Shown in pieces: positions 7,770-16,691 of a stretch of 64,000 nucleotides of DNA. Position 1 is the stretch's first letter. Each line of letters starts with the position of its first letter. The notes below the pieces were generated by a model, which worked only from the letters and a program-made list of their open reading frames with translations, made no database searches and was not told the origin of the DNA. The stretch is from Firm-08 sp045546995 (GTDB taxonomy: Bacteria > Bacillota > Clostridia > Oscillospirales > QAKW01), in the NCBI GenBank assembly GCA_045546995.1, contig JAZQDW010000008.1, positions 124,001 through 188,000 of the forward strand. The letters are read 5' to 3'. The translations under genes and the position numbers were made by a program.

Positions 7770-10373
7770 ATGGCAAAATTATCGCCATTAATGCAACAGT
7801 TCTTTAGTATAAAAGAACAATATAACGATTATATTTTGATGTTTCGTGTGGGCGATTTTTATGAAATGTTTTACGATGACGCTCATACAGTCTCTAAAGA
7901 ATTGGATTTAACGTTGACCGGAAAGAATTGTGGACAGGAAACACGTGCGCCGATGTGCGGCGTTCCGTTTCACAGTTGTGATACCTATATTGCCAGATTG
8001 GTACAAAAGGGGTATAAGGTTGCTATTTGTGAACAGGTTACGGATCCTGCCACGTCGAAAGGTTTAGTCGAGCGTGAGGTCGTTCGCGTTATTACACCCG
8101 GTACCGTTTCGGACGGCGGAATGTTGCCCGAGGACAGAAATAACTTTCTGTGCAGCATCGTTGAAATTAAGGGGCAGGGAAGTGTCTGCTTTGCTGACAT
8201 TTCCACCGGTGAAATACATATGACCTTTTTTGATAATGATTTTGAAAATCTGGTCTGTAATGAACTGTGTAAATTTATGCCCAGTGAGGTGCTCGCGGAC
8301 AACGATCTTTTAATTCGTTATCCAAAGGTGAAGGAGTATATTTCAGCAAAAATCGGCGCTTTGATCACTACGATGGATCAATTGGAGCCGGAGGATATGG
8401 CTGGGTCGATTTGTCAACATTTCGGCGTCACCTCCGTGCAGCAAATCGGGCTGGAAGAACGGCAAGATCAGCTGTATTGTCTGTTTTATTTGCTCTTTTA
8501 CATTAAGCAGACGCAAAAATGCAATATCGAGTATTTGGATCATATTGAGGTTTATTCCAACAAGCAGTTTATGCAGCTTGATATTACGGCAAGACGCAAT
8601 CTGGAACTTGTGGAAGGAATGCGTACCGGCGATTATAAAGGTTCGCTGTTTTCTGTCATTAATAAAACAAAATCTGCAATGGGTAAACGAATGCTCATTT
8701 CTTTTCTGGAGCGTCCTTTGTTATCTGTTGTGGAGATCAATCGTCGTCTTGATGCCGTTGAAAATTTGAACTTGGAGCCGATGCTCCGTGAGCAAATTCA
8801 ACAACAGTTGTATAAGATTTATGATTTGGAGCGATTGATCACACGCGTTATGTATCGTCGAGCAAACCCGAAGGATTTGATCGCACTTAAGCAAACGTTT
8901 GAGACCTTGCCGCAGATCCGCGCGGCAATTGCCGATTTTCCGGCGAAGAGATTACGGCATATTTATCAAACAATCGATGAAATGCAGGATCTTTTTACGT
9001 TAATTGATCGTGCCATTGATGAGGGCGCTTCAACGGTCATGCGTGACGGCGGTTATATCAAAGCAGGTTATGATGCAACGTTGGACGAATATACAGTATT
9101 GCTAAACGATAATTCTTCGGTAATTGGACAAATGCAGGAGAAGGAACGAGAGCGTACCGGTATCAAAAATCTTAAGATCAGCTATAACCGTGTTTTTGGT
9201 TACTATATTGAAGTTACCAGAGCGTACTTCGATAAAATTCCCGAAGATTATATTCGCAAACAAACGTTGACGGACAAAGAGCGTATGATTACGCCGGAAC
9301 TTAAGGAACTGGAGTACAAAATTTTGTCTGCAAAGGACAAAAAAATCGTACTGGAACAGCAATTGTTTGATGCATTGCTGGACAAAATTGCCGAAAGCTA
9401 TTATCGCATTCGTACAACCGCTGCGGCCTTGGCAGAATTGGATGTTTTTTGTTCGTTTTCTCAAATTTCGACCGAGCAAAATTTTGTAAAGCCCGACTTG
9501 ACCGAAGGAGAAGAACTGTGTATTACAGAGGGGCGTCATCCGGTGGTAGAACACCATTTGAAGGATTCGTTATTTGTGCCCAACGATATTGATCTAAATG
9601 CCTCTGACCGTCGTATTATGATTATTACCGGACCCAATATGGGCGGTAAATCCACTTATATGCGGCAGGTCGCCATTATTACCGTTATGGCGCAGATCGG
9701 TTGTTTTGTTCCTGCTAAAAGCGCCACGATCGGCATTGTAGATAAAATTTTTACGCGTGTCGGCGCATCGGATGATCTTTCCTCCGGCGAATCTACGTTT
9801 ATGGTTGAAATGAAGGAAGTGGCGTATATTATGAACAATGCCACTCCGAAAAGTTTGCTGATTCTGGATGAAATCGGTCGTGGAACCTCTACACTGGATG
9901 GTATGAGCATAGCACAGGCCGTGCTTGAATATTTGTCGCAAAAGAAATCCTTGCGCGCAAAGACCTTGTTTGCGACGCATTACCACGAACTGTGCGCTTT
10001 GGATAAGGTGCTCCCCGGTGTGGTGAATTTCAACGTTACCGTTAAAAAACGTGGGGAACAAGTGATTTTTCTTAAAAAAATCGTTCCCGGCGGAGCCGAT
10101 AACAGTTATGGCCTGGAGGTTGCCGCTTTGGCGGGTATTCCCAAGCAGGTTGTTTCACGGGCGAGAGAAATTTTGGATACCTTATCTGTTGACCATCCAA
10201 AAACAACCGTTGAGGAATTACCGCAAAAGGATGATGAGCAGATTTCTCTGATGGACTTTTCTGCTCAGGAGATTTGTGAAGAATTGAAAATGATGGACGT
10301 CAGCACGTTGACCCCCATTGAAGCAATTTCGAAATTGTATGAATTATCCAATAAAGCAAAGCAAAACGGATAA
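7770..10373 (+). CDS. mutS: DNA mismatch repair protein MutS
   Basis: Mismatch-recognition ATPase. The N-terminal mismatch-binding domain has the Phe-x-Glu wedge in FRVGDFYEMF (about 25-34). Connector, lever and clamp regions follow. The ATPase domain has Walker A GPNMGGKST (about 620), Walker B LLILDEIGRGTS (about 697) and the FATHYHEL switch. The length of 867 is normal for MutS1. The ribosome site (ACGGAG) precedes ATG 7770. mutL follows after 14 bases, and both lie in the miaB-miaA operon, the usual clostridial arrangement. Confidence 0.98.
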   Translation: MAKLSPLMQQFFSIKEQYNDYILMFRVGDFYEMFYDDAHTVSKELDLTLTGKNCGQETRAPMCGVPFHSCDTYIARLVQKGYKVAICEQVTDPATSKGLVEREVVRVITPGTVSDGGMLPEDRNNFLCSIVEIKGQGSVCFADISTGEIHMTFFDNDFENLVCNELCKFMPSEVLADNDLLIRYPKVKEYISAKIGALITTMDQLEPEDMAGSICQHFGVTSVQQIGLEERQDQLYCLFYLLFYIKQTQKCNIEYLDHIEVYSNKQFMQLDITARRNLELVEGMRTGDYKGSLFSVINKTKSAMGKRMLISFLERPLLSVVEINRRLDAVENLNLEPMLREQIQQQLYKIYDLERLITRVMYRRANPKDLIALKQTFETLPQIRAAIADFPAKRLRHIYQTIDEMQDLFTLIDRAIDEGASTVMRDGGYIKAGYDATLDEYTVLLNDNSSVIGQMQEKERERTGIKNLKISYNRVFGYYIEVTRAYFDKIPEDYIRKQTLTDKERMITPELKELEYKILSAKDKKIVLEQQLFDALLDKIAESYYRIRTTAAALAELDVFCSFSQISTEQNFVKPDLTEGEELCITEGRHPVVEHHLKDSLFVPNDIDLNASDRRIMIITGPNMGGKSTYMRQVAIITVMAQIGCFVPAKSATIGIVDKIFTRVGASDDLSSGESTFMVEMKEVAYIMNNATPKSLLILDEIGRGTSTLDGMSIAQAVLEYLSQKKSLRAKTLFATHYHELCALDKVLPGVVNFNVTVKKRGEQVIFLKKIVPGGADNSYGLEVAALAGIPKQVVSRAREILDTLSVDHPKTTVEELPQKDDEQISLMDFSAQEICEELKMMDVSTLTPIEAISKLYELSNKAKQNG

Positions 10374-10387
10374 AAGGAGAGTATAAG

Positions 10388-12328
10388 TTGAAAGTTAAGG
10401 TTTTGCCATCTTCTTTGGCAGATAAAATTGCAGCAGGTGAGGTGGTGGAGCGCCCCGCTTCGGTTGTGAAAGAATTGGTTGAAAACGCACTGGATGCCGG
10501 CGCAGAGAATATATCCGTAGAAATCAAGCGCGGCGGTGTTACCTTTATTCGTGTTACGGATGATGGTTGCGGTATGAGACCTGAAGATGCAAAAACCGCG
10601 TTTTTACGGCATGCAACCAGCAAGATTGCCGAGGTGGACGATCTAAACAATATCGCCACTTACGGCTTTCGCGGTGAGGCCTTGGCTGCAATTTGTGCGG
10701 TTTCCAAAGTGGAATTGATCACGTCGACCGATTCGGCCCAAACTGCATTTTATTTGATGTTGGAAGGTGGAGAAATTACGCAAGAAGATGAGATCGGCGC
10801 ACCGGTAGGTACCTCTATTATTGTTCGGGATCTTTTTTATAACACTCCGGCTCGTTTGCATTTCTTAAAAAAAGATTCTACAGAGGCAGCCGCGGTAACG
10901 ACTATGCTTGAAAGAATGGCTATCGCTCGTCATGACGTTTCTTTTACGCTGATTTCCGATCAAAAAGTAGTATTGCGTACCACGAAAAGCGACGATATGA
11001 AAAATGCCATTCACGCGGTATTTGGGTCCACGATTTCCGATTCATTGCTGAAGGTTTCTTTTGAATATAAGGATACACGACTGGACGGATACGTTTGCAA
11101 ACCGAACGTAACTCGATCTAATCGCAATATGCAAATGACTTTTCTGAATGGCCGTTACATAAAATCAAAACTGATTTATCACGGAATTGACGAGGCGTAC
11201 CGTTCTTTTCAGGAAACAAGTAAACGACCGGTCTGTTTTTTGAATTATACTGTCAATCCACAGGAGGTGGACGTTAACGTTCATCCTGCAAAGCTTGAGG
11301 TTAAGTTTCGTGACGATAAAACAATCATTGTTTTGACTAAATACGGTGTTTTGGATGCTTTGGAAGCCGATACACCGTTTTATGAGGTTTCGGATGCTGC
11401 GTCGACACCATCGGCAGACGATGTGAAAAGTGACGGATATTCGGCAGACCGTTTTGAGTATGGTTTGGCTGAAAAATCCAAAGATTTGCCGATTTATGAT
11501 GCGCCGCCTCCGCCCAAGCCTATGCTTGGAATTTATGATTCTTCCGGAGCTTTTTATATACCGGATCCTCCGGGAATTGAAGATACCTTTGAGGCCTTTG
11601 CGATCGAGATTGATTCCGAGGATGAGCAAGAAGATTTGTTTTCGGCTCAATTCACCTCAGAAACGATTCCTGCTACCGCAAAGGAGTCGCCGATCGAATC
11701 GCCGTCGTACGAACTTGCGCAATTTGAAGATCTTTCGCAAGAGGGAATACCGCAAGATATGCGTATTCTGGGTGAAATTTTTAAGGTTTACTTTGTGATT
11801 GAATATCGTGACGTTTTATATTTGGTAGATAAGCATGCGGCGCACGAGAAGATCATTTATAATAAACTCGTACAGGAAATGCTGGAAAATAACAATGTTT
11901 CTGCGCAAACCTTGCTCTCACCGATTGTAATCGTTTTGCCGGCCGAGGATCTTGATTTGGTTTTAAATCATGCGATTTCATTTTATAAGGCCGGATTTGA
12001 TTTTTACGAAAGCGGTCCGGATCGTATTTCTTTGTCGGCCGTTCCTACCGTGTTGCCGGGGGTTGGATATACAGAGGCGTTCCTTGATTTGCTGGAAGCC
12101 ATTCGTAAGAATAAAAGCGGCATTACGGATTATCAGGAAAAAATGCTGAAAATCATTGCCTGCCGCGCGGCGATCAAGGGTGGAGACGAGTGTTATGTCG
12201 AAGAAATTTTACCGTTAGTGTCCAAACTGATTACGGAAAAGGACGTAAGCTATTGTCCTCATGGACGGCCGGTGATTCAATCTTTTACCCATAAAGAAAT
12301 TGATAAAATGTTTAAGAGGATCAAATAA
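10388..12328 (+). CDS. mutL: DNA mismatch repair protein MutL
   Basis: GHKL-type ATPase that couples MutS to strand incision. The N-terminus shows ELVENALDAGA, DDGCGM and YGFRGEAL (ATP lid). An acidic, Pro-rich linker (about 330-450) precedes the C-terminal dimerisation/endonuclease domain. That domain has VDKHAAHEKIIYN (about 480), an ACRAAIKGGDE segment and CPHGRP near the end. The first motif corresponds to the nicking-endonuclease signature DQHA(x)2E(x)4E, but Gln is Lys and the last Glu is Asn. The remaining C-terminal metal-site motifs (Cys, CPHGRP) are present. The start is TTG 10388 with AAAGGAGAG upstream. It overlaps miaA by one base. Confidence 0.96.
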   Translation: MKVKVLPSSLADKIAAGEVVERPASVVKELVENALDAGAENISVEIKRGGVTFIRVTDDGCGMRPEDAKTAFLRHATSKIAEVDDLNNIATYGFRGEALAAICAVSKVELITSTDSAQTAFYLMLEGGEITQEDEIGAPVGTSIIVRDLFYNTPARLHFLKKDSTEAAAVTTMLERMAIARHDVSFTLISDQKVVLRTTKSDDMKNAIHAVFGSTISDSLLKVSFEYKDTRLDGYVCKPNVTRSNRNMQMTFLNGRYIKSKLIYHGIDEAYRSFQETSKRPVCFLNYTVNPQEVDVNVHPAKLEVKFRDDKTIIVLTKYGVLDALEADTPFYEVSDAASTPSADDVKSDGYSADRFEYGLAEKSKDLPIYDAPPPPKPMLGIYDSSGAFYIPDPPGIEDTFEAFAIEIDSEDEQEDLFSAQFTSETIPATAKESPIESPSYELAQFEDLSQEGIPQDMRILGEIFKVYFVIEYRDVLYLVDKHAAHEKIIYNKLVQEMLENNNVSAQTLLSPIVIVLPAEDLDLVLNHAISFYKAGFDFYESGPDRISLSAVPTVLPGVGYTEAFLDLLEAIRKNKSGITDYQEKMLKIIACRAAIKGGDECYVEEILPLVSKLITEKDVSYCPHGRPVIQSFTHKEIDKMFKRIK

Positions 12329-13254
12329 TGAGCAAGATCATTTCTGTGGTAGGCCCCACGGCGTCAGGGAAAACGGGACTTTCTGTTTCGCTGGCGTTGC
12401 ATTATAATGCTGAGATCGTTTCGGTTGATTCAATGCAGATTTATAAGAATATGAATATCGGGACTGCCAAGGTTTCTGCGGATGAAATGCGCGGCGTACC
12501 ACACCATATGATCGATTGCTTTGAACCTTTTGAGAACTGTAGCGTACAAAAGTTTATTTCCATGGCACGGGCTTGTGTTGATGAAATAACCGGTAGAGGA
12601 GTAAATTGTGTTTTGGCAGGTGGCACTGGCTTGTATGTTGATCATTTGCTACAGGATACACGATTTGTTGAAATGCCGGCTGACGAAGAATTGCGCTGTA
12701 AATTGAATGCATTGAGTAGCGCAGAGTTATTCGAAAAGCTGCAGGAAATCGATCCTGCGGTGGCGGCACGATTACACGTGAATGATAAGAAACGTATCGT
12801 TCGCTCTTTAGAGGTTTACAGATTAACAGGTAAAAGTATTTTGCATTGGGAAGAGCAAAGCCATGTTGGCAGCAACCCGTTGCCGGCAATTATGATCGGA
12901 TTACAATATAAAGATCGTAACTTGCTTTATGATCGCATTAATACGCGGGTTGACAAAATGATGTCTGACGGTCTGCTGGATGAGGTTTCTCGGCTGATGC
13001 AAACAGACGGATTTCTCGCCTCTACTGCGGCAGCGGCGATCGGATATAGAGAATTGATTGCTCACCTTAGGGGTGAACTGGCACTGTCTGAAGCGATCGA
13101 TCTGATCAAGCAAAATACTCGCCGTTATGCCAAGCGGCAGATCACCTGGTTTAAACGAAATTCACACATATCGTGGATTGAGATTGATGAGAATATGACG
13201 AGTGTTGACGTTTTCAATCAATCGGTTGAAATTGTAGAAAGGAATGAAAAATGA
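12328..13254 (+). CDS. miaA: tRNA dimethylallyltransferase MiaA
   Basis: Transfers a dimethylallyl group to A37 of UNN-decoding tRNAs, making the substrate of MiaB. P-loop GPTASGKT (about 8-15); VSVDSMQIYKNMNIGTAK and the substrate motif AGGTGLYVD (about 95) follow; the C-terminal region has RRYAKRQITWFKR. The length of 308 is standard. The start codon overlaps the mutL stop (TAATG), indicating translational coupling. Confidence 0.97.
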   Translation: MSKIISVVGPTASGKTGLSVSLALHYNAEIVSVDSMQIYKNMNIGTAKVSADEMRGVPHHMIDCFEPFENCSVQKFISMARACVDEITGRGVNCVLAGGTGLYVDHLLQDTRFVEMPADEELRCKLNALSSAELFEKLQEIDPAVAARLHVNDKKRIVRSLEVYRLTGKSILHWEEQSHVGSNPLPAIMIGLQYKDRNLLYDRINTRVDKMMSDGLLDEVSRLMQTDGFLASTAAAAIGYRELIAHLRGELALSEAIDLIKQNTRRYAKRQITWFKRNSHISWIEIDENMTSVDVFNQSVEIVERNEK

Positions 13255-14462
13255 ATCAGTCACGTAAATGGGTCAATGCATCGATTATCGGTGTATTATT
13301 GGTCCTGCTGTTTTTGTTTATATTTCAAATATACAATTATTTTTTCCTTACGTTAAAAACAGAGTATGCCATTGTCGGCACCATTGAAGATGAATTTGAT
13401 GTTAAAGGTATCGTTTGTCGTGATGAACACGTTTTGGCCGGCTCATCCGGCGGTTATCATGATATCGTGTTAAAAGATGGTGAAAAAGTGTCCAAGGGTG
13501 GCACCATTGCCAATATTTATAATAGCGAATCGGACGTAAAGGCGCAGGAGAAGGTTCGTTTGCTACAGGCTGAAATCGATGAATATACGGCTGCGTTTTC
13601 TTCAAGAACATCATACAGCGGCGACAATTCTGCGTATGAACAAAGCATACAGAGCGCGCTTTCGAATTATGCCGGTGCGTTGAATCAAAACGATGCATTT
13701 GCTGCGCAAGAGGCACTGAAATCTTTCGAAAAAGGTGTTTTTGTTAAGGAAATCGTCACGGGCGACGTAGTTGACTATCAACAGGAAATTCAGCGTCTTC
13801 GCGGCGAAATTTCGGAACTGCAGGCGGAGATTTCCGGCACGGTCAACAAAATGACTGCCGACGGTTCCGGTTACTACAGCCGCAACGTTGACGGTTTTGA
13901 AGGTGAAATCTCACCTCAGATGCTGTCGAATTTTACAATTGCACAGTATAATGAATTATCACAACAAATCAAGAACGGGCAACCGGAAATAAAAGATAAC
14001 ATTGGTAAAATTGTCTCGGGATACAATTGGAATTATTATTTTATTGTGCCCTCGTCTCTTGTCAAAAACTATAAAGTCGGACAAAAAATCACCTTCAAAT
14101 TTCCGTCGGTTACCGAAGATAAGGTGAACGGAACCATTCAATCGCTGAAGATCGAAGGGGATAATGCATTGATCGGTGTTTCCTGTGCGGCGGTTCATTC
14201 CGATTTTCTGTCTGTTCGAACGTTAGAGGGTTTTGTTGTTACACGCTCCTATGATGGATTGCGTGTTGATAAGAACGCCTTGCGTATGGTTGACGGAAAA
14301 AGCGGCGTATACGTTAAAGTCGGTCAGATCATTCGATTTAAACAGGCGGAGGTTTTGTATTCCGGCACCAGTTATGCACTTCTTGACCCTAATGGAGAGG
14401 TCGATAATTTTGATGAAGTGATTATTGGCGGCAGAAATCTTTATGATGGTAAGGCGGTATAG
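13251..14462 (+). CDS. HlyD-like membrane-anchored protein at the head of the division cluster
   Basis: A 403-residue protein with a short cytoplasmic start, one N-terminal membrane span (about 12-30), a lipoyl/barrel-sandwich-like stretch around residues 50-90 (KGIVCRDEHV, LKDGEKVSKGGTIA), a long helical region with coiled-coil character (about 95-200) and a beta-rich C-terminal half. This resembles periplasmic adaptor (HlyD) proteins, but no ABC or RND transporter is next to it. It overlaps miaA by four bases (ATGA) and lies just before yggS-sepF. The position suggests an envelope or division role, which is inference; export of a substrate cannot be excluded. Confidence 0.7.
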   Translation: MNQSRKWVNASIIGVLLVLLFLFIFQIYNYFFLTLKTEYAIVGTIEDEFDVKGIVCRDEHVLAGSSGGYHDIVLKDGEKVSKGGTIANIYNSESDVKAQEKVRLLQAEIDEYTAAFSSRTSYSGDNSAYEQSIQSALSNYAGALNQNDAFAAQEALKSFEKGVFVKEIVTGDVVDYQQEIQRLRGEISELQAEISGTVNKMTADGSGYYSRNVDGFEGEISPQMLSNFTIAQYNELSQQIKNGQPEIKDNIGKIVSGYNWNYYFIVPSSLVKNYKVGQKITFKFPSVTEDKVNGTIQSLKIEGDNALIGVSCAAVHSDFLSVRTLEGFVVTRSYDGLRVDKNALRMVDGKSGVYVKVGQIIRFKQAEVLYSGTSYALLDPNGEVDNFDEVIIGGRNLYDGKAV

Positions 14463-14473
14463 TCGGAGGAAAT

Positions 14474-15148
14474 ATGAGAGACGTTTTACTTGACAATTTG
14501 GAAATGATCCGCAGTAAAATTGACGAAAAAACAGTTACTTTACTGGCAGTTACCAAAACGGTTCCTGTGGAAAGGATCAACACTGCGATTGTGGAGGGCG
14601 GCGTTCGTTGTATCGGCGAAAACCGCGTTCAGGAATTGCTGCAAAAATATGATCATCTTGCTATGCGGGATGAGATCGACGTACATTTGATCGGCTCATT
14701 GCAGACCAATAAAGTGAAATATATCATTGATAAGGTGGATTTGATTCAGTCTGTTGATTCAACCCGATTGATCGATGAGATACAAAAGCAAGCAGCCAAA
14801 ATCGGGAAGGTACAAAAAATTCTGATTGAGATCAATATAGGCGGGGAAGAGAGCAAGGGTGGAATTACGCCGGCTGAGTTGCCGGAGATTTTATTCTATC
14901 TCGAAAAATGTCCTAACGTTTTGTGTAGGGGACTGATGTGTATTCCGCCGATTTGTGAGGATGAGGCCGTGCTTTCGTCGTATTTTCAGAGTATGCAAAA
15001 ATTATTGGTTGACAATATGGCAAAAAAGTTAGATAATATAAATGATTATATACTATCAATGGGCATGTCGGGCGATTTTGAAGTTGCTGTAAAAAACGGA
15101 AGCAATATGGTTCGCATCGGTAGCGCATTGTTCGGAAAGAGAAAATAA
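14474..15148 (+). CDS. yggS: PLP homeostasis protein, YggS/PLPBP family
   Basis: Alanine-racemase-like TIM barrel that binds pyridoxal phosphate and buffers its level. The PLP lysine is in LLAVTKTVP (about 23-31); GENRVQEL and HLIGSLQTNK follow; the C-terminal MGMSGDFEVAVKNGSNMVRIGSALFG region contains the phosphate-binding loop. The length of 224 is typical. In Firmicutes it is the first gene (ylmE) of the sepF-divIVA cluster, as here. Ribosome site CGGAGG before ATG 14474. Confidence 0.96.
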   Translation: MRDVLLDNLEMIRSKIDEKTVTLLAVTKTVPVERINTAIVEGGVRCIGENRVQELLQKYDHLAMRDEIDVHLIGSLQTNKVKYIIDKVDLIQSVDSTRLIDEIQKQAAKIGKVQKILIEINIGGEESKGGITPAELPEILFYLEKCPNVLCRGLMCIPPICEDEAVLSSYFQSMQKLLVDNMAKKLDNINDYILSMGMSGDFEVAVKNGSNMVRIGSALFGKRK

Positions 15149-15164
15149 TATTGGAGGTATCACT

Positions 15165-15698
15165 ATGGATTGGTGGTCAAAACTCAAAAGAATTATGGGC
15201 GTTCCTGAAGATGAATTCGCTGTAGACGATGAGGTACAGGGCGCTTTTGATGAACAAGAAGGTGAATCTTATACTACGGACAAGGATGGTTATCGACCGT
15301 CTTATTCATCTTATGGCCGTCGTGAAACGCCAAAACGAGAGCCTGCCCGACGCGAGTCAAGAAACGAAGGCAGACGCGAATCTCGTAAAGGCTCCCGCGA
15401 TGAACGTTACGTTAATATGACGGCGCAGCTGCAGGTGATCCTCGTTAAGCCCGAAGATTTTTCTGAGTCGCCGCAGATTGCCGATCATTTGATCAATCGC
15501 AAAACTGTTTTGCTCAACGTTGAGGGCGTTGATCGTGATACGGTACGCCGTATGGTGGATTTTCTCAGTGGTGTTGCGTACGGTCAAGGCGGCGCTTTAA
15601 AGCGCGTTGCCAATGCAACCTTTATTATCACGCCCTATGACGTTAACATTATGGGCGACGTGCTGGACGAACTTAAAATGGATAGAGCGTTCTTTTGA
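15165..15698 (+). CDS. sepF: Cell division protein SepF
   Basis: Membrane-associated FtsZ anchor that bundles protofilaments at the septum. The N-terminal amphipathic helix (MDWWSKLKRIMG) is the membrane-targeting segment. A flexible Arg/Glu/Ser-rich linker (about 45-85) follows, then the SepF core (about 88-177) with a VILVKPEDF strand and FLSGVAYGQGG. The linker is very basic and repetitive (RRESRNEGRRESRKGSR). GGAGG precedes ATG 15165. The next gene overlaps its stop codon. Confidence 0.96.
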   Translation: MDWWSKLKRIMGVPEDEFAVDDEVQGAFDEQEGESYTTDKDGYRPSYSSYGRRETPKREPARRESRNEGRRESRKGSRDERYVNMTAQLQVILVKPEDFSESPQIADHLINRKTVLLNVEGVDRDTVRRMVDFLSGVAYGQGGALKRVANATFIITPYDVNIMGDVLDELKMDRAFF

Positions 15699-15937
15699 TG
15701 ATTGAGATATTATATTGGGTCGGCCGTGTTGTACAAGTGACTTTGTTTTTGTATTGTCTACTGTCGTGGTTTCCGGCTTTGTCCGGATCCCGTTTGCAGG
15801 AAATACTGTCTAAAATTTGTGATCCTGTACTTGATCCGATCAGAAAGTTGTTGTATAAAATTCCTTTTTTTCAATCCTGTCCAATTGATTTGTCGCCTCT
15901 TTTGCTGGGGATGCTGGTGTCGTTTCTGTTGCCATAA
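15698..15937 (+). CDS. YggT/YlmG-family membrane protein
   Basis: A 79-residue protein with two membrane helices (about 5-22 and 58-78) around a loop containing ILSKICDPVLDPIRKLLYKIP, the typical YggT signature. The family is tied to division and septal organisation by conserved linkage to sepF. I place the start at ATG 15698, overlapping the sepF stop by one base; a TTG at 15695 is the alternative. Confidence 0.92.
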   Translation: MIEILYWVGRVVQVTLFLYCLLSWFPALSGSRLQEILSKICDPVLDPIRKLLYKIPFFQSCPIDLSPLLLGMLVSFLLP

Positions 15938-15948
15938 GAGGAGGAGAT

Positions 15949-16674
15949 ATGTTTCTTTCGGTTATTGAGGATAAAATTGCTGCTTACTATGTGGACGAAT
16001 GCGACCAGATTACTGACTTTTTGACGCTTGAAGAAGCATCGGAGGCTCAAAAATTGCTGTCTCAATCCGGCCTTTCCTTCTATTTATGGGGCGGATACGA
16101 GAATGCGGAGCGGCGAATTCTCTGTATTGGCGAAACGAGAAACTTGGCTGATTGTTCGATCGTAATTTTATGCGGAAATTGGGATAGATTCGGCGAAATA
16201 TCGCATCGTGACATACTGGGCGGTATTATGTCGAGCGGTATTCAACGGAAATGCATCGGAGATATTCTGGTGGATTCTGCCAAAAGATGCTTTTATCTGT
16301 TTGCTGTTAAGCGCATGGCGGATTATTTGATCGATTCGGTGGATCGAATCGGAAAATGCAGCATTGAATGGTCTTTTGTGGATGATCTTTCCGCCATTCC
16401 TACTGAGTTGGCGGAAGAAAAGAAGATCTCGGTATCTTCTCTTAGGATTGATGCGATGATTGCGGCAATTTGGAATCTGTCAAGACAGCAGGCGCAGGAT
16501 ATGATCGATGCCAAACTTGTGTATGTAGATCATGTTTTGGTCACAAAAGCAACGCAAATTTTGCGTGTTGGATGTTCCATTGTTTGCCGTGGCAAGGGAA
16601 AGGCTGTGTTTTTGGATGAATGTGGTTTATCCAAAAAAGGCAGGACATATATATTAATAAAACAATTTAAATAA
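15949..16674 (+). CDS. ylmH: YlmH-family S4-domain RNA-binding protein
   Basis: A 241-residue protein with the YlmH N-terminal domain and a C-terminal S4 RNA-binding domain (about 165-235; SSLRIDAMIAAIWNLSRQQA, then DHVLVTKATQ). Bacillus YlmH has been linked to rescue of stalled 50S-peptidyl-tRNA complexes; gene position is conserved between yggT/ylmG and divIVA. AGAGGAGG precedes ATG 15949. Family is confident; role is from the family. Confidence 0.93.
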   Translation: MFLSVIEDKIAAYYVDECDQITDFLTLEEASEAQKLLSQSGLSFYLWGGYENAERRILCIGETRNLADCSIVILCGNWDRFGEISHRDILGGIMSSGIQRKCIGDILVDSAKRCFYLFAVKRMADYLIDSVDRIGKCSIEWSFVDDLSAIPTELAEEKKISVSSLRIDAMIAAIWNLSRQQAQDMIDAKLVYVDHVLVTKATQILRVGCSIVCRGKGKAVFLDECGLSKKGRTYILIKQFK

Positions 16675-16691
16675 AAAAAGCGGAGGCATTT

